Of a stretch of DNA of 62,573 nt, positions 36,310 to 44,885 are shown one piece after another (position 1 is the first letter of the stretch; each line of letters opens with the position of its first letter). This DNA is from Thalassospira sp. (lineage in GTDB: Bacteria; Pseudomonadota; Alphaproteobacteria; Rhodospirillales; Thalassospiraceae), in the NCBI RefSeq assembly GCF_002709775.1, contig NZ_PAQR01000004.1, positions 45,411 to 107,983 of the forward strand, read 5' to 3'. The notes below the pieces were generated by a model. That model was given only the letters and a program-made list of their open reading frames with translations, was not told where the DNA came from and did not search any database. Position numbers and translations under genes: made by a program.

Positions 36310-37135
36310 ATTGACTGACCAGCACGATGCCCCCTGCCGGGTCCTTGATGGCCCGGATCGGGCTTTTGAACACCGATGACAGCAAATCCGGTGTCATGAC
36401 ATCTGATACCGATCCCTGTTCGACGACTTCGCCCGAACTCAGGATCGCGACCCGATCGGCATAGGTCAGGACCTGATTGAAATCATGCAGGATCATCAGG
36501 ACCCCAACGCCGCGTTCTTTCGCCTCCTGGCGGGCAAGGGCCAGAACCGCATGTTGGTGGGAGACATCCAGACCCGCTGTCGGCTCATCAAGCAGCAGGA
36601 AGCGCACGACAGACGGTTGCTCATCGTCGCCATTGCTGGCCGCGCTGCGTTGACTGGTATCTGTCATGCCCCAAAGCTGCACCAGCGCGCGTGCCAGATG
36701 CACACGCTGTTTCTCGCCGCCTGACAAGGCCGGATAGGCCCGATCAGCCAGATGGGTGATATCGGCAAGCTCAATCGCGCGGCGCACCTGTTTCTGATCA
36801 AACTGGCGGGTAGACACCTTGCGATAGGGCGCACGACCCAGTGCAACAACATCAAACACCGTGAACGGAAAGGTCATCGAGGCAGCCTGTGGCATCACCG
36901 CGCGTTCCTGCGCCAGCTCCAGTGCAGAAATACTCGAAAGCGCCCGTCCGTTCTGAAACACCTTGCCACCACTTGGCGAAAGTTCGCCTGCCAGGACCTT
37001 TAGCAAGGTCGACTTCCCTGCCCCGTTTGGCCCCAGAATCGCCAAAACCTCACCCGGTTCGACAGCAATCGAAACATCGCGCAGCAGGTAACGCCCGCGC
37101 GCCTTGAAGTCTGCCTTATGCGCCATCAGGGTCAT
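36302..37135 (-). CDS. hmuV: Haem ABC transporter ATP-binding protein
   Basis: This 277-residue ATPase energises haem import from periplasm to cytoplasm. It shows the Walker A motif GPNGAGKST, the signature LSGGEKQRVHLARAL, Walker B LLLDEPTAGLD and the switch histidine in LMILHDFN. An insert of about 20 polar residues before Walker B (TSQRSAASNGDDEQPS) is longer than in most relatives. Its ATG overlaps the hmuU stop. It is last in the haem operon. Confidence 0.93.
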   Translation of the reverse strand: MTLMAHKADFKARGRYLLRDVSIAVEPGEVLAILGPNGAGKSTLLKVLAGELSPSGGKVFQNGRALSSISALELAQERAVMPQAASMTFPFTVFDVVALGRAPYRKVSTRQFDQKQVRRAIELADITHLADRAYPALSGGEKQRVHLARALVQLWGMTDTSQRSAASNGDDEQPSVVRFLLLDEPTAGLDVSHQHAVLALARQEAKERGVGVLMILHDFNQVLTYADRVAILSSGEVVEQGSVSDVMTPDLLSSVFKSPIRAIKDPAGGIVLVSQSA

Positions 37136-38217
37136 AGACGACGCCTTTTCTTTTCAACGATCAAAAGACCCAGGAAAAACGGCCCACCGACAATGCCGGT
37201 AACCAGCCCAATGGGTAGTTCGGCCGGAAGGACGATAATGCGCGCCACCGCATCTGCCGCGGTCAGAATAATCGCCCCGCCCATCGCAGATGCGGGCAGC
37301 ACGTAACGGTTATCCGGCCCGGTTGCCAGACGCACCAGATGCGGGGCGACCAGCCCGACAAAACCGATGATGCCGGAAACCGCCACCGCTGCACCGACGA
37401 CAAGGGCGGTAATGACGGTGGCCCGACGTTTAAGATGTTCGACCTCAACACCCAGATGGCGTGCTTCGGCCTCACCCAGCAAAAACAGATTAAGCGGCGT
37501 ACCCAGCCGGATCAGATAGGCAATCCCGAGCGCCATGACGATCAGGGCCGGCATATCGGTCGGACCATTGCCCGAAAGTGCCCCCATCTGCCAGAAGGTC
37601 AGGCTGCGCAGTTGGGCATCGTCGGCCATATAGGTAAAGACACCGACCCCAGCGAAGGCGATGGCATTGATCGCAACACCGATCAGCAACATGATCGCTG
37701 CATCGGTGCGGCCATCCTGACGTGACAGAATGCTGATCACGACCGTGGCAAGAACTGCCCCACCGAAAGCCGCAATCGGCACACCATAGGGCCCGATGGC
37801 CGCATAATAGCTGCCGAGAATCAGGTGACCTGCGACAATCATGCTCACCGCGCCAAAGGCGGCACTGGCTGAAACACCAATAATGCCGGGATCAGCTATC
37901 GGATTGCGAAACAGGCTTTGCATCACTGCCCCGGCAAGCCCCAACCCGGCACCAATTATAATTGCGCGCAGTATCCTTGGCAGACGCAGGCTATCAAGAA
38001 TGCGGGCATCAAAGGCGTCAATGCCGACTTCGGTGATACCAATGCGGTGCGCTAGATGGACAAACACATCGCCAACCGAAATCTCCATCCCGCCCATGCC
38101 AAGTGACATCACAGTGGCAGCACAAAGCCCTATCATCAAAAGCACCAGAAACAGCGCCGATCGGTTGACCGGCAGCTGTATCTGCAAGGTAGCGACCCTT
38201 TGTTTCACAGCGATCAC
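37132..38217 (-). CDS. hmuU: Haem ABC transporter permease (FecCD family)
   Basis: This 361-residue permease has about ten membrane segments and FecCD features: RLPRILRAIIIGAGLGLAGAVMQ, NPIADPGIIGVSASAAFGAV, then GFVGLVAPHLVRLATGPDNR and PAELPIGLVTGIVGGPFFLGLL. It forms the channel for haem entry with HmuT and HmuV. The start is a GTG overlapping the hmuT stop (GTGA), giving translational coupling. Confidence 0.93.
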   Translation of the reverse strand: MIAVKQRVATLQIQLPVNRSALFLVLLMIGLCAATVMSLGMGGMEISVGDVFVHLAHRIGITEVGIDAFDARILDSLRLPRILRAIIIGAGLGLAGAVMQSLFRNPIADPGIIGVSASAAFGAVSMIVAGHLILGSYYAAIGPYGVPIAAFGGAVLATVVISILSRQDGRTDAAIMLLIGVAINAIAFAGVGVFTYMADDAQLRSLTFWQMGALSGNGPTDMPALIVMALGIAYLIRLGTPLNLFLLGEAEARHLGVEVEHLKRRATVITALVVGAAVAVSGIIGFVGLVAPHLVRLATGPDNRYVLPASAMGGAIILTAADAVARIIVLPAELPIGLVTGIVGGPFFLGLLIVEKKRRRL

Positions 38218-39071
38218 GATCCCTGTTCGATGCTGCGAAGATGGGCCGCAAGATCGCGAATTTCTTCGGCTGACGCCGGACCAAAACCAAGAATGGTCGA
38301 GGCTGAAATGGCAAGTACCCGGCCATTCGCCACCGCCTTGTTCAGACCAAGGATCGGATGGGCCTGAAGTCCCTCAAGCCCGCCCAGTTGATCAAGGGTC
38401 GACTGGGTCACCAGCACATAATCGGATGCGTCCGATGCAATCACCTCGGGCGAGACGGGCTTGAAACCATCAAACCCCGCCATGCTGTTGGTCCCGCCAA
38501 TCATGGTTATGATTTCATCTGCCGTGGTTTCCTGCCCAGCCGACAGTGGCTTGCCATGGCCGACCGCCATCAGGAATACGATGCTTGGCCGATCAGCGCC
38601 ATCACTGCCCTTGAGTTCGGCTAGATCAGCCTGCACCCGATCAGAAAGCGCCTGCGCCGCATCAACCCGACCCAGGGCATCGCCCACCTGCACAATGGCA
38701 CCCGGCAGGTTTTCCATCTTTGCCAGCGACGGCAGGATGACAATCGGAATGCCAAGATCAGTCAGTTCAGAAAGCACGACATCCGGGCCGGATTTCTCGA
38801 CCGCAACAATCAGGTCCGGCTTCAGGCCAATGATGCCCTCGGCCGCCAGATTGCGCATATAGCCAACCTTCGGCAGGGTCAGCACCGGTTCTGGTCGGGT
38901 GCTTGTTGTATCAGTCGCAATCACGCTATTGCCCGCGCCAAGGGCAAAAACGATCTCGGTTGCAGGCGCCCCGACAGTGATCACACGCTGGGGCGTATCA
39001 TCGGCAAGGGCGGGTAGGCACAGCCCGACAAAGCCGATGATCGCCAGGATAAATCCGGTGAAATGACGCAT
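38214..39071 (-). CDS. hmuT: Periplasmic haem-binding protein
   Basis: This protein of about 285 residues starts with a signal peptide (HFTGFILAIIGFVGLCLPALA, cut near residue 24) followed by a class III binding-protein fold: RVITVGAPATEIVFALGAG, GYMRNLAAEGIIGLKPDL, and a C-terminal lobe with LGFGPASAEEIRDLA. It receives haem from the outer membrane receptor and passes it to HmuUV. The ATG at 39071 begins the signal peptide; GGAG lies within the end of hmuS, whose stop is 7 bp upstream. Confidence 0.92.
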   Translation of the reverse strand: MRHFTGFILAIIGFVGLCLPALADDTPQRVITVGAPATEIVFALGAGNSVIATDTTSTRPEPVLTLPKVGYMRNLAAEGIIGLKPDLIVAVEKSGPDVVLSELTDLGIPIVILPSLAKMENLPGAIVQVGDALGRVDAAQALSDRVQADLAELKGSDGADRPSIVFLMAVGHGKPLSAGQETTADEIITMIGGTNSMAGFDGFKPVSPEVIASDASDYVLVTQSTLDQLGGLEGLQAHPILGLNKAVANGRVLAISASTILGFGPASAEEIRDLAAHLRSIEQGS

Positions 39072-39078
39072 TAATTGG

Positions 39079-40152
39079 TTACTCCGCCACTGCTGCCATG
39101 GTGGTTTCCAAACGCGGCAGGCTCTCGGCCAGTTTCTGCCAATCGGGATTTTCCGGGTCCTTGCGTTTGCGCTCCCCACAGAAGATCGCGAAATTGTTCA
39201 GATCGGCGTCATAAAGCTCGACCGTCGTCACCACACCCTCGCGGATCGGCTTGCGAACAATCCATGCTTCGAAAATCTGATCCATACGCAGATGCAGGGT
39301 AAAGGTCGGATCCATGATGTTGATCCAGTCGCCCATTTCGCGAATGGTTTCGATCGGGCCGGTATGGATCTGAATGGCACCGCTATTGCCAACAAAGACC
39401 ATGATCGAAATGCCGCTTTCCGATGCCTTTTCAAGCAGGGTTTTCAGCGCATCGGCACTCAGCCGTTCGGCAAATTCCGACCCAGCCAGACGCATGCCTT
39501 GCTGACGGCCGACATTAAAGTCCTTGAGCATCCCGTGATACTGATGGACGTCTGTCATGCGACGCCAGTGCGCGCGCAGGTTTTCAACATCAACATCCTG
39601 ATCGGGTAGTGTGACGGCCTTTGGCAAAGGTGGCAGGACTTCGATGCCGGGCGACTGGTTGTCCGCCTTGAAATCACTGATCAGCTTGTCATAGGCAGCT
39701 TCATCAGACTGCTCGGTCAGGAAAATCTTGTGAACGGCGCGCCCGTCCAGATCAAAGATCTGGAAGCTGCGGCGGCGTCCCGCGCGCGGGTTGTTGGTTT
39801 CAACGGCAAACGCGTGACCCCAATGACCCAGGAACAGGCGCAAATCAACATCGTGATTAAGCACAAGCCCCATCTCGCCATTAATACTGACCTTGCCAAA
39901 GGTGCCGATCTTTTCGTGCACGACACTGGGGTTGCGCGTCAGGATCTTGACCTGACCCAGTTCTTCGAGGCGGGGAATAAAATCCCCCCAATCGGCATCA
40001 AGGCGCACGACATTGGTGCCGATGCCCGCTGCAACCAGCTCGCCCTCGCTTAAGCCAAGCTCGGCCGCGATATCGACGGCATATCCCTTTGCCTCACCTG
40101 CGGCAAATGCCGCCCAAGCTTCATTGGCAGTTTTGAAATTGTTTTCACTCAT
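39079..40152 (-). CDS. hmuS: Hemin-degrading/haem trafficking factor HmuS
   Basis: This 357-residue cytoplasmic protein of the HemS/ChuS/HmuS family binds imported haem and either delivers or degrades it. Two tandem half-domains are visible: residues about 40-165 (VKILTRNPSVVHEKIGTFG, LNHDVDLRLFLGHWGHAFAVE) and about 210-340 (VFVGNSGAIQIHTGPIETI, MDPTFTLHLRMDQIFEAWIVRKP). GGAGG precedes the ATG. It lies between the receptor and hmuT. Confidence 0.94.
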   Translation of the reverse strand: MSENNFKTANEAWAAFAAGEAKGYAVDIAAELGLSEGELVAAGIGTNVVRLDADWGDFIPRLEELGQVKILTRNPSVVHEKIGTFGKVSINGEMGLVLNHDVDLRLFLGHWGHAFAVETNNPRAGRRRSFQIFDLDGRAVHKIFLTEQSDEAAYDKLISDFKADNQSPGIEVLPPLPKAVTLPDQDVDVENLRAHWRRMTDVHQYHGMLKDFNVGRQQGMRLAGSEFAERLSADALKTLLEKASESGISIMVFVGNSGAIQIHTGPIETIREMGDWINIMDPTFTLHLRMDQIFEAWIVRKPIREGVVTTVELYDADLNNFAIFCGERKRKDPENPDWQKLAESLPRLETTMAAVAE

Positions 40153-40212
40153 GGCGTTTATACCTCCTGCAAGATCAGACGAAGCAGAAGCTGCTTCGTC
40201 TGATGCTTTGGC

Positions 40213-42273
40213 TTAGAATTTCATGCTTGCGGAAATTTTGAAGTTGCGACCCGGCTCGTACAGCCCGTTGTCCGCAGTCTGGTAATTGCGATCCAGAAGG
40301 TTATCGATGCCAGCGTTGAGGCTCAGACCTGGCAGGGTTTCATCTGCATCCCAACGAACAAACAGGTCGAAAGTTGCGTAACCCGGCACTTCGTACCCCG
40401 ACGAAATGTGGGTCAGACGATCGACGATATTTGCCCTGCCGCCCACTTCGACAGACTGGTCGGCAAACCGATAGCCGCCAGAAAGGGCAACCTTGTCAGC
40501 CGGAATATTGGAAAGGTTTGCACCAGTCCGGGTGTTCTCACCGCGAATACGCGACGCGACCAAACCGGCAAACATCAGCCCTGTGTCATATGAAATCTCG
40601 GCTTCGAAACCTTTGATTTCAGCTTCCGGTACGTTGACGCTTCTGGTTTCCGAACTGCCAAAAGTCGCACCCTGTTGTTCGATATAGTCTTCGATATCGT
40701 TCTGGAAATACGCGACCTTGGCGCGAAGTGCGTCACCGGTACTGAACAGATTGTCGGACTTGAAGTTCGTCCCGAACTCCCACGTTTTAGCTTTTTCGGC
40801 TTCCAAATCCGGGTTTGCGACAAAGTTGTTGCCAGGGAAGTGATAGCCGCTTGCGTACATTTCGGTCATTGCAGGCGCGCGGAAGGCTTCGGCGTAGCTG
40901 ATGTAAGGCTGCATCCATTCGGTCACGCGGTAGCTTGCAGAGAAGCGCGGCGAAACTGCGCTGTCTTCGCGCGAACGCTGGCCGGACGCTGATAGATCAT
41001 AGGAGTCAAATCGCACACCTGCTGTCACATCGAGCGCGTCGGTGACAGCAAAGGCGTTATCGACATAGACACCATAAATAGTCATGTCTGCGTCAGGGAA
41101 CAGGTTGGAAACAGCAACACCATCACGGCGCCCCTCCTGCGAGTCCTGATAGATCTCGCCACCGACCGTTACGGCAAGTTCACGACCGGAAAGGTCAAAG
41201 CGCGAGGTATTGCTGCCGTCAAGACCGATGGTATCGAGGGTACGTTCATCGTGGCGGCCATCACTGACGCGTTTTTCATCAAGATCTGTGCGCATGCCAT
41301 AGGCATTTACATTGGCATCAATCAGATCATTGCTGCTGTCGTGATAGCTGTAACCAAGCACCATCGAGGTTTCTTCACTCTCGCGGTTCACGAGATAGTT
41401 GCTAGTGGAGTTCACCGCCGCGCCACTATCAGGGGCTGCGGGTAATTGATGATCATCACTATAGCGCTGCAGGGCAAGGGTCAGGCGGCTTGCATCATTG
41501 ATATCGATCCCGCCTTTAACGAGACCATTGATGTAGTCGTCATCGGTGTAAGGTTGCTTGTTGCCGTCGCCGGCTTCAAAGTTACCGGTGCTCTCACGCG
41601 TCAGACTTACAAGAAAATCTGTATTTTCGGTCGGACGGCCATAAGCCATACCATTCGTCGTCAGACCATGGTCGACAGATGCATAACCAACTTTGACCCG
41701 TGCCCCAAGATTTTCACCCGCTTCAAGCAGATCATTGGCATCCTTGGTGGTCAGTGCAATGACGCCGCCAAGCGCACCGGTGCCCTGCATGGTTGAGGCT
41801 GCGCCGCGATAAACCTCGACCGATTTCATCACTTCCGGGTCAAAGAAAAACCGACCTTTGTGCCCGACACTCATGTTGGCACGAACGCCATCGACACGTA
41901 CAACGACCCTGTCACCGGTCAAACCACGGATGATAGGCTCCTGCACCGTACTGCGCGGGCCGCCATAGATTTCAACGCCCGGGAGTCCGCGAAGAATGTC
42001 GCTCAGATCGGATGCCTGACGACGTTCGAGTTCGTCCTCGTCAATCACCGAGATGGAAGCCGGTGCATCAATAACCTTGGTATCGCGTTTGTTGGCAGTG
42101 ACAGTAACCGTATCAAGCACAACAGCCGTTTCAGCAGCCGGTGCGTTTTGGCTTTCCGTGGTCTGGGTGTCGGTGGTGGGCGCTGACGCCGGTTCCTGGG
42201 CATGGGCGGCAACATTGAGAGCGAGTGTGGAAACTGTCGCCAGAAGAAGGCGCACAGAAGTGGTTCGAACCAT
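40213..42273 (-). CDS. TonB-dependent haem/haemoglobin receptor
   Basis: This 686-residue outer membrane receptor has a signal peptide (cut after about residue 25, AHA), a TonB-box-like DTVTVTANK, a plug domain (APASISVIDEDELERRQASD, RGLTGDRVVVRVDGVR) and a 22-strand barrel ending in an aromatic F. The haem-receptor motif is present: FRAP at 464, a histidine at 478 (SGYHFPGN) and NPDL at 487, matching FRAP/NPNL. The ATG follows GGGGA. It is preceded by hemP and followed by hmuS; no tonB-exbBD is in the window. Confidence 0.93.
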   Translation of the reverse strand: MVRTTSVRLLLATVSTLALNVAAHAQEPASAPTTDTQTTESQNAPAAETAVVLDTVTVTANKRDTKVIDAPASISVIDEDELERRQASDLSDILRGLPGVEIYGGPRSTVQEPIIRGLTGDRVVVRVDGVRANMSVGHKGRFFFDPEVMKSVEVYRGAASTMQGTGALGGVIALTTKDANDLLEAGENLGARVKVGYASVDHGLTTNGMAYGRPTENTDFLVSLTRESTGNFEAGDGNKQPYTDDDYINGLVKGGIDINDASRLTLALQRYSDDHQLPAAPDSGAAVNSTSNYLVNRESEETSMVLGYSYHDSSNDLIDANVNAYGMRTDLDEKRVSDGRHDERTLDTIGLDGSNTSRFDLSGRELAVTVGGEIYQDSQEGRRDGVAVSNLFPDADMTIYGVYVDNAFAVTDALDVTAGVRFDSYDLSASGQRSREDSAVSPRFSASYRVTEWMQPYISYAEAFRAPAMTEMYASGYHFPGNNFVANPDLEAEKAKTWEFGTNFKSDNLFSTGDALRAKVAYFQNDIEDYIEQQGATFGSSETRSVNVPEAEIKGFEAEISYDTGLMFAGLVASRIRGENTRTGANLSNIPADKVALSGGYRFADQSVEVGGRANIVDRLTHISSGYEVPGYATFDLFVRWDADETLPGLSLNAGIDNLLDRNYQTADNGLYEPGRNFKISASMKF

Positions 42274-42315
42274 AATGATTCCCCTGTAAGGCAGCTTTAG
42301 CTTTGTACCGATTTC

Positions 42316-42331
42316 GGCTGGCTGGCTGGCT
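42316..42331. repeat. Four tandem GGCT tetranucleotides in the receptor leader
   Basis: Four perfect GGCT copies lie 43 bp upstream of the receptor ATG, followed closely by a related stretch (GCTGGCTGGC at 42350-42359). Short tandem repeats in leaders of surface receptors can vary in number, but four copies are few. Confidence 0.5.
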
Positions 42332-42391
42332 TGTGCAGGGCACTGGCGCGCTGGCTGGCAAATGGTGTGGTGTGAGACGGCGTTTGGACGC

Positions 42392-42559
42392 CTATTTGGT
42401 CAGGATCAGTTTGTTATTTGATGTCAGGCGCAGTCTGTATTCTTCCCCCTGATGAACGATGATGACTTCACGGTCATCGCCCATCAGTTCCTGCACCTGC
42501 ATCTGTTTCACTGTTTCGGACTTTCCTGCATGCCCCGGTTTTGCTGCGATGTCGGGCAT
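42392..42559 (-). CDS. hemP: Hemin uptake protein HemP
   Basis: This 55-residue protein has the HemP family core: ELMGDDREVIIVHQGEEYRL then RLTSNNKLILTK at the C-terminus. The N-terminal half is variable. AAGGAG at 7-nt spacing precedes the ATG at 42559. HemP is a small protein found in front of haem-uptake genes; in rhizobia and Burkholderia it is iron-responsive and promotes expression of the haem receptor. Here it is first in the leftward haem locus, 118 bp before the receptor. It is easily missed because of its size. Confidence 0.93.
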   Translation of the reverse strand: MPDIAAKPGHAGKSETVKQMQVQELMGDDREVIIVHQGEEYRLRLTSNNKLILTK

Positions 42560-42583
42560 CGCAAACTCCTTGCTGATGGAATG

Positions 42584-42593
42584 TTATTAATAA
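42584..42593. promoter_or_regulatory. Candidate iron-regulator (Fur/Irr-like) site before hemP
   Basis: A perfect TTATTAATAA palindrome lies in an AT-rich stretch (ATGTTATTAATAATGAT, 42581-42597) 25 bp upstream of the hemP ATG. The 15-mer TGTTATTAATAATGA agrees with the Fur 7-1-7 consensus at 11 of 14 positions. The position and the haem genes behind it suggest iron control; the exact regulator is an inference. Confidence 0.5.
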
Positions 42594-42677
42594 TGATTTG
42601 CAGTGCTATATGTTTGTTGCGAATGCAAGTCAAGTTCATTTTGGAATATGCGTAGGTTGTGGTGATCAAGATCACGC

Positions 42678-42716
42678 ATCAAAAAAGGCACCCCGACGAA
42701 TACCGGTGGTGCCTTT
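42678..42716 (-). terminator. Intrinsic terminator of the MFS gene
   Basis: On the minus strand AAAGGCACC (42716-42708) pairs with GGTGCCTTT (42692-42684), followed by a run of six T in all. It lies between the MFS stop and the hemP promoter and insulates the haem operon. Confidence 0.88.
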
Positions 42717-42753
42717 CTGCGTTCTGCAAGATGCCGAGATCACGCTGCTTTTG

Positions 42754-44010
42754 CTAATCAGCACCGATCTTCTTGGCAGATCCGGCACGCATCGAAGCAC
42801 AAAGCTGCACCGCGACAACGACAAACAGGAAGTAAAGTGCGACCTGCCAGTCGCCCAGAAGGTCATGCAATGCCCCGAACAGAACCGGGCCGATAGCGGC
42901 AAACAGATACCCCACCGATTGCGCCATACCCGACAAGCGCGCAGATGTTTGCGGATCCGCCCCACGCATGCCGACAAGGGTCAGGGCAATACTGATCATG
43001 CTGCCCTGTCCAAGCCCCATGCACACCGCCCAGACATAAGGAAGCTCCGTGGTGGCAAAGACAAAGCCCGGAATAGCGATGATCAGCGGGATATGCAGCA
43101 CCAGCATCGCCAGTTTCTTGTTGGCGATTTTCGAATAAATCAATGGCGCGCCAAACGCGGCCGGAATGCCAAATACGTTAAACAGCGTGAGCAGGGTAGC
43201 CGCTTCGGCCTCGGAAATGCCGTGGTCGATGAAGACTTTGGCAACCCAGGCAGTGCCGGTATAGAACATCAGTGACTGACAGCCGAAAAACAGCGCCAAC
43301 CACCAGGCTTCGACATTTTTCCAAAGCGAAATGCGCGCAACAGGGCTCGGTGCCGCCCCGACATGGCGATAACGCAGCATCGGCAGCCAGCAGACAAAGG
43401 CAATGGCGGCAAACACTGCCCAAACACCCAGCGACCAGCGCCAGTCGCCGTCAGCTGCATTTCGGATCGGGATCGAAACAAATGCCGCAATCGTCGCACC
43501 GCTTGACATGGTAAAGGTATAAAGGGCTGTCACCAACGCCACATGGGTCGGGAAACTGCGCCGCACCAGCGACGGGGTAAGTACGTTCAGAACCGCAATC
43601 GCTGCCCCAAGGATAATGGTCCCGACCACCATGATGTCATAGGCACCACTGGCCCGAAGCCCCTGCCCGATGGCAATGAACAACAGCATGGTCAAAAGTG
43701 TCGCTTCAAGGCCGAATTTCTGCCCCAGACGCGGGGCAAACATCGACAACACACCAAAGCTCAGAACCGGAAGGGTTGTCAGCAAACCCAGCTGCGTGCC
43801 GGAAAGCGACAGATCCGTACCGATGATTTCCGCAAGCGGGCCCAAGCCGACAATACTGCCGCGCATGTTCGCAGCCAGAAGCAGGATCGCGAGCAAGAAG
43901 CCAATATGTGCGCCCAGATGATGGAACCCACGCCCGGCATCAGGCGCGTTGTTTCTTCCCGCTGATGCTGCGTCGGTAGAGGTCGTTTTCGGGGCAGTCT
44001 TGTCAGTCAT
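42754..44010 (-). CDS. MFS transporter, CynX/NimT family
   Basis: This 418-residue inner-membrane transporter has 12 predicted membrane segments after a polar N-terminal tail of about 30 residues. The first segment (GFLLAILLLAANMRGSIVGLGPL) with NMR and the later LTTLPVLSFGVLSMFAPRLG are typical of the CynX/NimT branch, members of which handle cyanate, nitroimidazoles or other small compounds. The substrate is unknown. It lies between the LysE gene and its own terminator. Confidence 0.88.
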   Translation of the reverse strand: MTDKTAPKTTSTDAASAGRNNAPDAGRGFHHLGAHIGFLLAILLLAANMRGSIVGLGPLAEIIGTDLSLSGTQLGLLTTLPVLSFGVLSMFAPRLGQKFGLEATLLTMLLFIAIGQGLRASGAYDIMVVGTIILGAAIAVLNVLTPSLVRRSFPTHVALVTALYTFTMSSGATIAAFVSIPIRNAADGDWRWSLGVWAVFAAIAFVCWLPMLRYRHVGAAPSPVARISLWKNVEAWWLALFFGCQSLMFYTGTAWVAKVFIDHGISEAEAATLLTLFNVFGIPAAFGAPLIYSKIANKKLAMLVLHIPLIIAIPGFVFATTELPYVWAVCMGLGQGSMISIALTLVGMRGADPQTSARLSGMAQSVGYLFAAIGPVLFGALHDLLGDWQVALYFLFVVVAVQLCASMRAGSAKKIGAD

Positions 44011-44092
44011 CTGGGTGATCCGTGTTACGTCGTGATGGCGGTGGTGGCGCGATCAGAATTTTGGGTGGGTACAGGTTCAGGCGCTAAGCATC

Positions 44093-44725
44093 CTAAGGCG
44101 CGACAACACCCCACAATACGCGAAACGCGATCAGTACGAACAGAACCGCAATGATGCGTTCAATCCAGGCAGCATGATCGCGCAACCACGGCAAAACGGC
44201 CCCGTGCGAAAGCCCGACCGCCACAAGGCAATACCACGCCCCATCAATCACCGCTGCAGTCATCGCCAGCAGGAACTTGCCGGCCCATTCAAATTCGGGC
44301 GAAACGAACTGGCTGAAAAGGGCGAGGAAAAACAGCGCGATCTTGGGATTGAGGAACGCGATCATAAACCCGTCGCGTGCGGCCTGCAGGATTGATCCCG
44401 ATACCTTGCCAGACCCATCAACATCAAACTTCGCCCCTGCCTTCGCACCGCGCCATGCCTTGATCGCAAGCCAAATCAGATAAAGCGCACCAAGAATGCT
44501 GACCGCATTGTGAAAGACCGGCACTGTCTGAAACAGGATGCCAAGCCCGGTCATGGTGATGACGGCATAAAAACCGATCCCCAGCGCATGCGCGAAGGCA
44601 CAGGCAAAGCCCGCCTGACGTGAATGACCGACGGAATAACGCAACACAACAGCCAGACTGGGGCCTGGTGTCATTGCGCCAAGAACACAGATGGTTGCAA
44701 CCGACAACCAGGCGGCGAAGCTCAT
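44093..44725 (-). CDS. LysE/RhtB-family amino-acid exporter
   Basis: This 210-residue protein has six membrane segments and LysE/RhtB features: GAMTPGPSLAVVLRYSVGHSR at the start, GFACAFAHALGIGFYAV, and FLNPKIALFFLALFSQF in the middle. Family members export amino acids or homoserine lactones. AAAGGA precedes the ATG. It is divergent from iadA; the 160-bp intergenic region shows nothing clear. Confidence 0.9.
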   Translation of the reverse strand: MSFAAWLSVATICVLGAMTPGPSLAVVLRYSVGHSRQAGFACAFAHALGIGFYAVITMTGLGILFQTVPVFHNAVSILGALYLIWLAIKAWRGAKAGAKFDVDGSGKVSGSILQAARDGFMIAFLNPKIALFFLALFSQFVSPEFEWAGKFLLAMTAAVIDGAWYCLVAVGLSHGAVLPWLRDHAAWIERIIAVLFVLIAFRVLWGVVAP

Positions 44726-44885
44726 GACGTTTCCTTTGGATGGCGCAGGTTTGGTTCCCGCTTGGTTTTATCGAAAGCTATCTGCTTGCCAGAACCGTTT
44801 CAACGGAAATGAACTATCGCTATGATGCGCATCCGCGCCATCCCGCCACCTGAACGCTGCTTTTCGTAAAATACGGTTTTAAAAC

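Noticed and set aside
36302..42559. Haem uptake locus as a mobile iron island
   Set aside because: No integrase, repeats or tRNA borders it; codon use looks like the neighbours.
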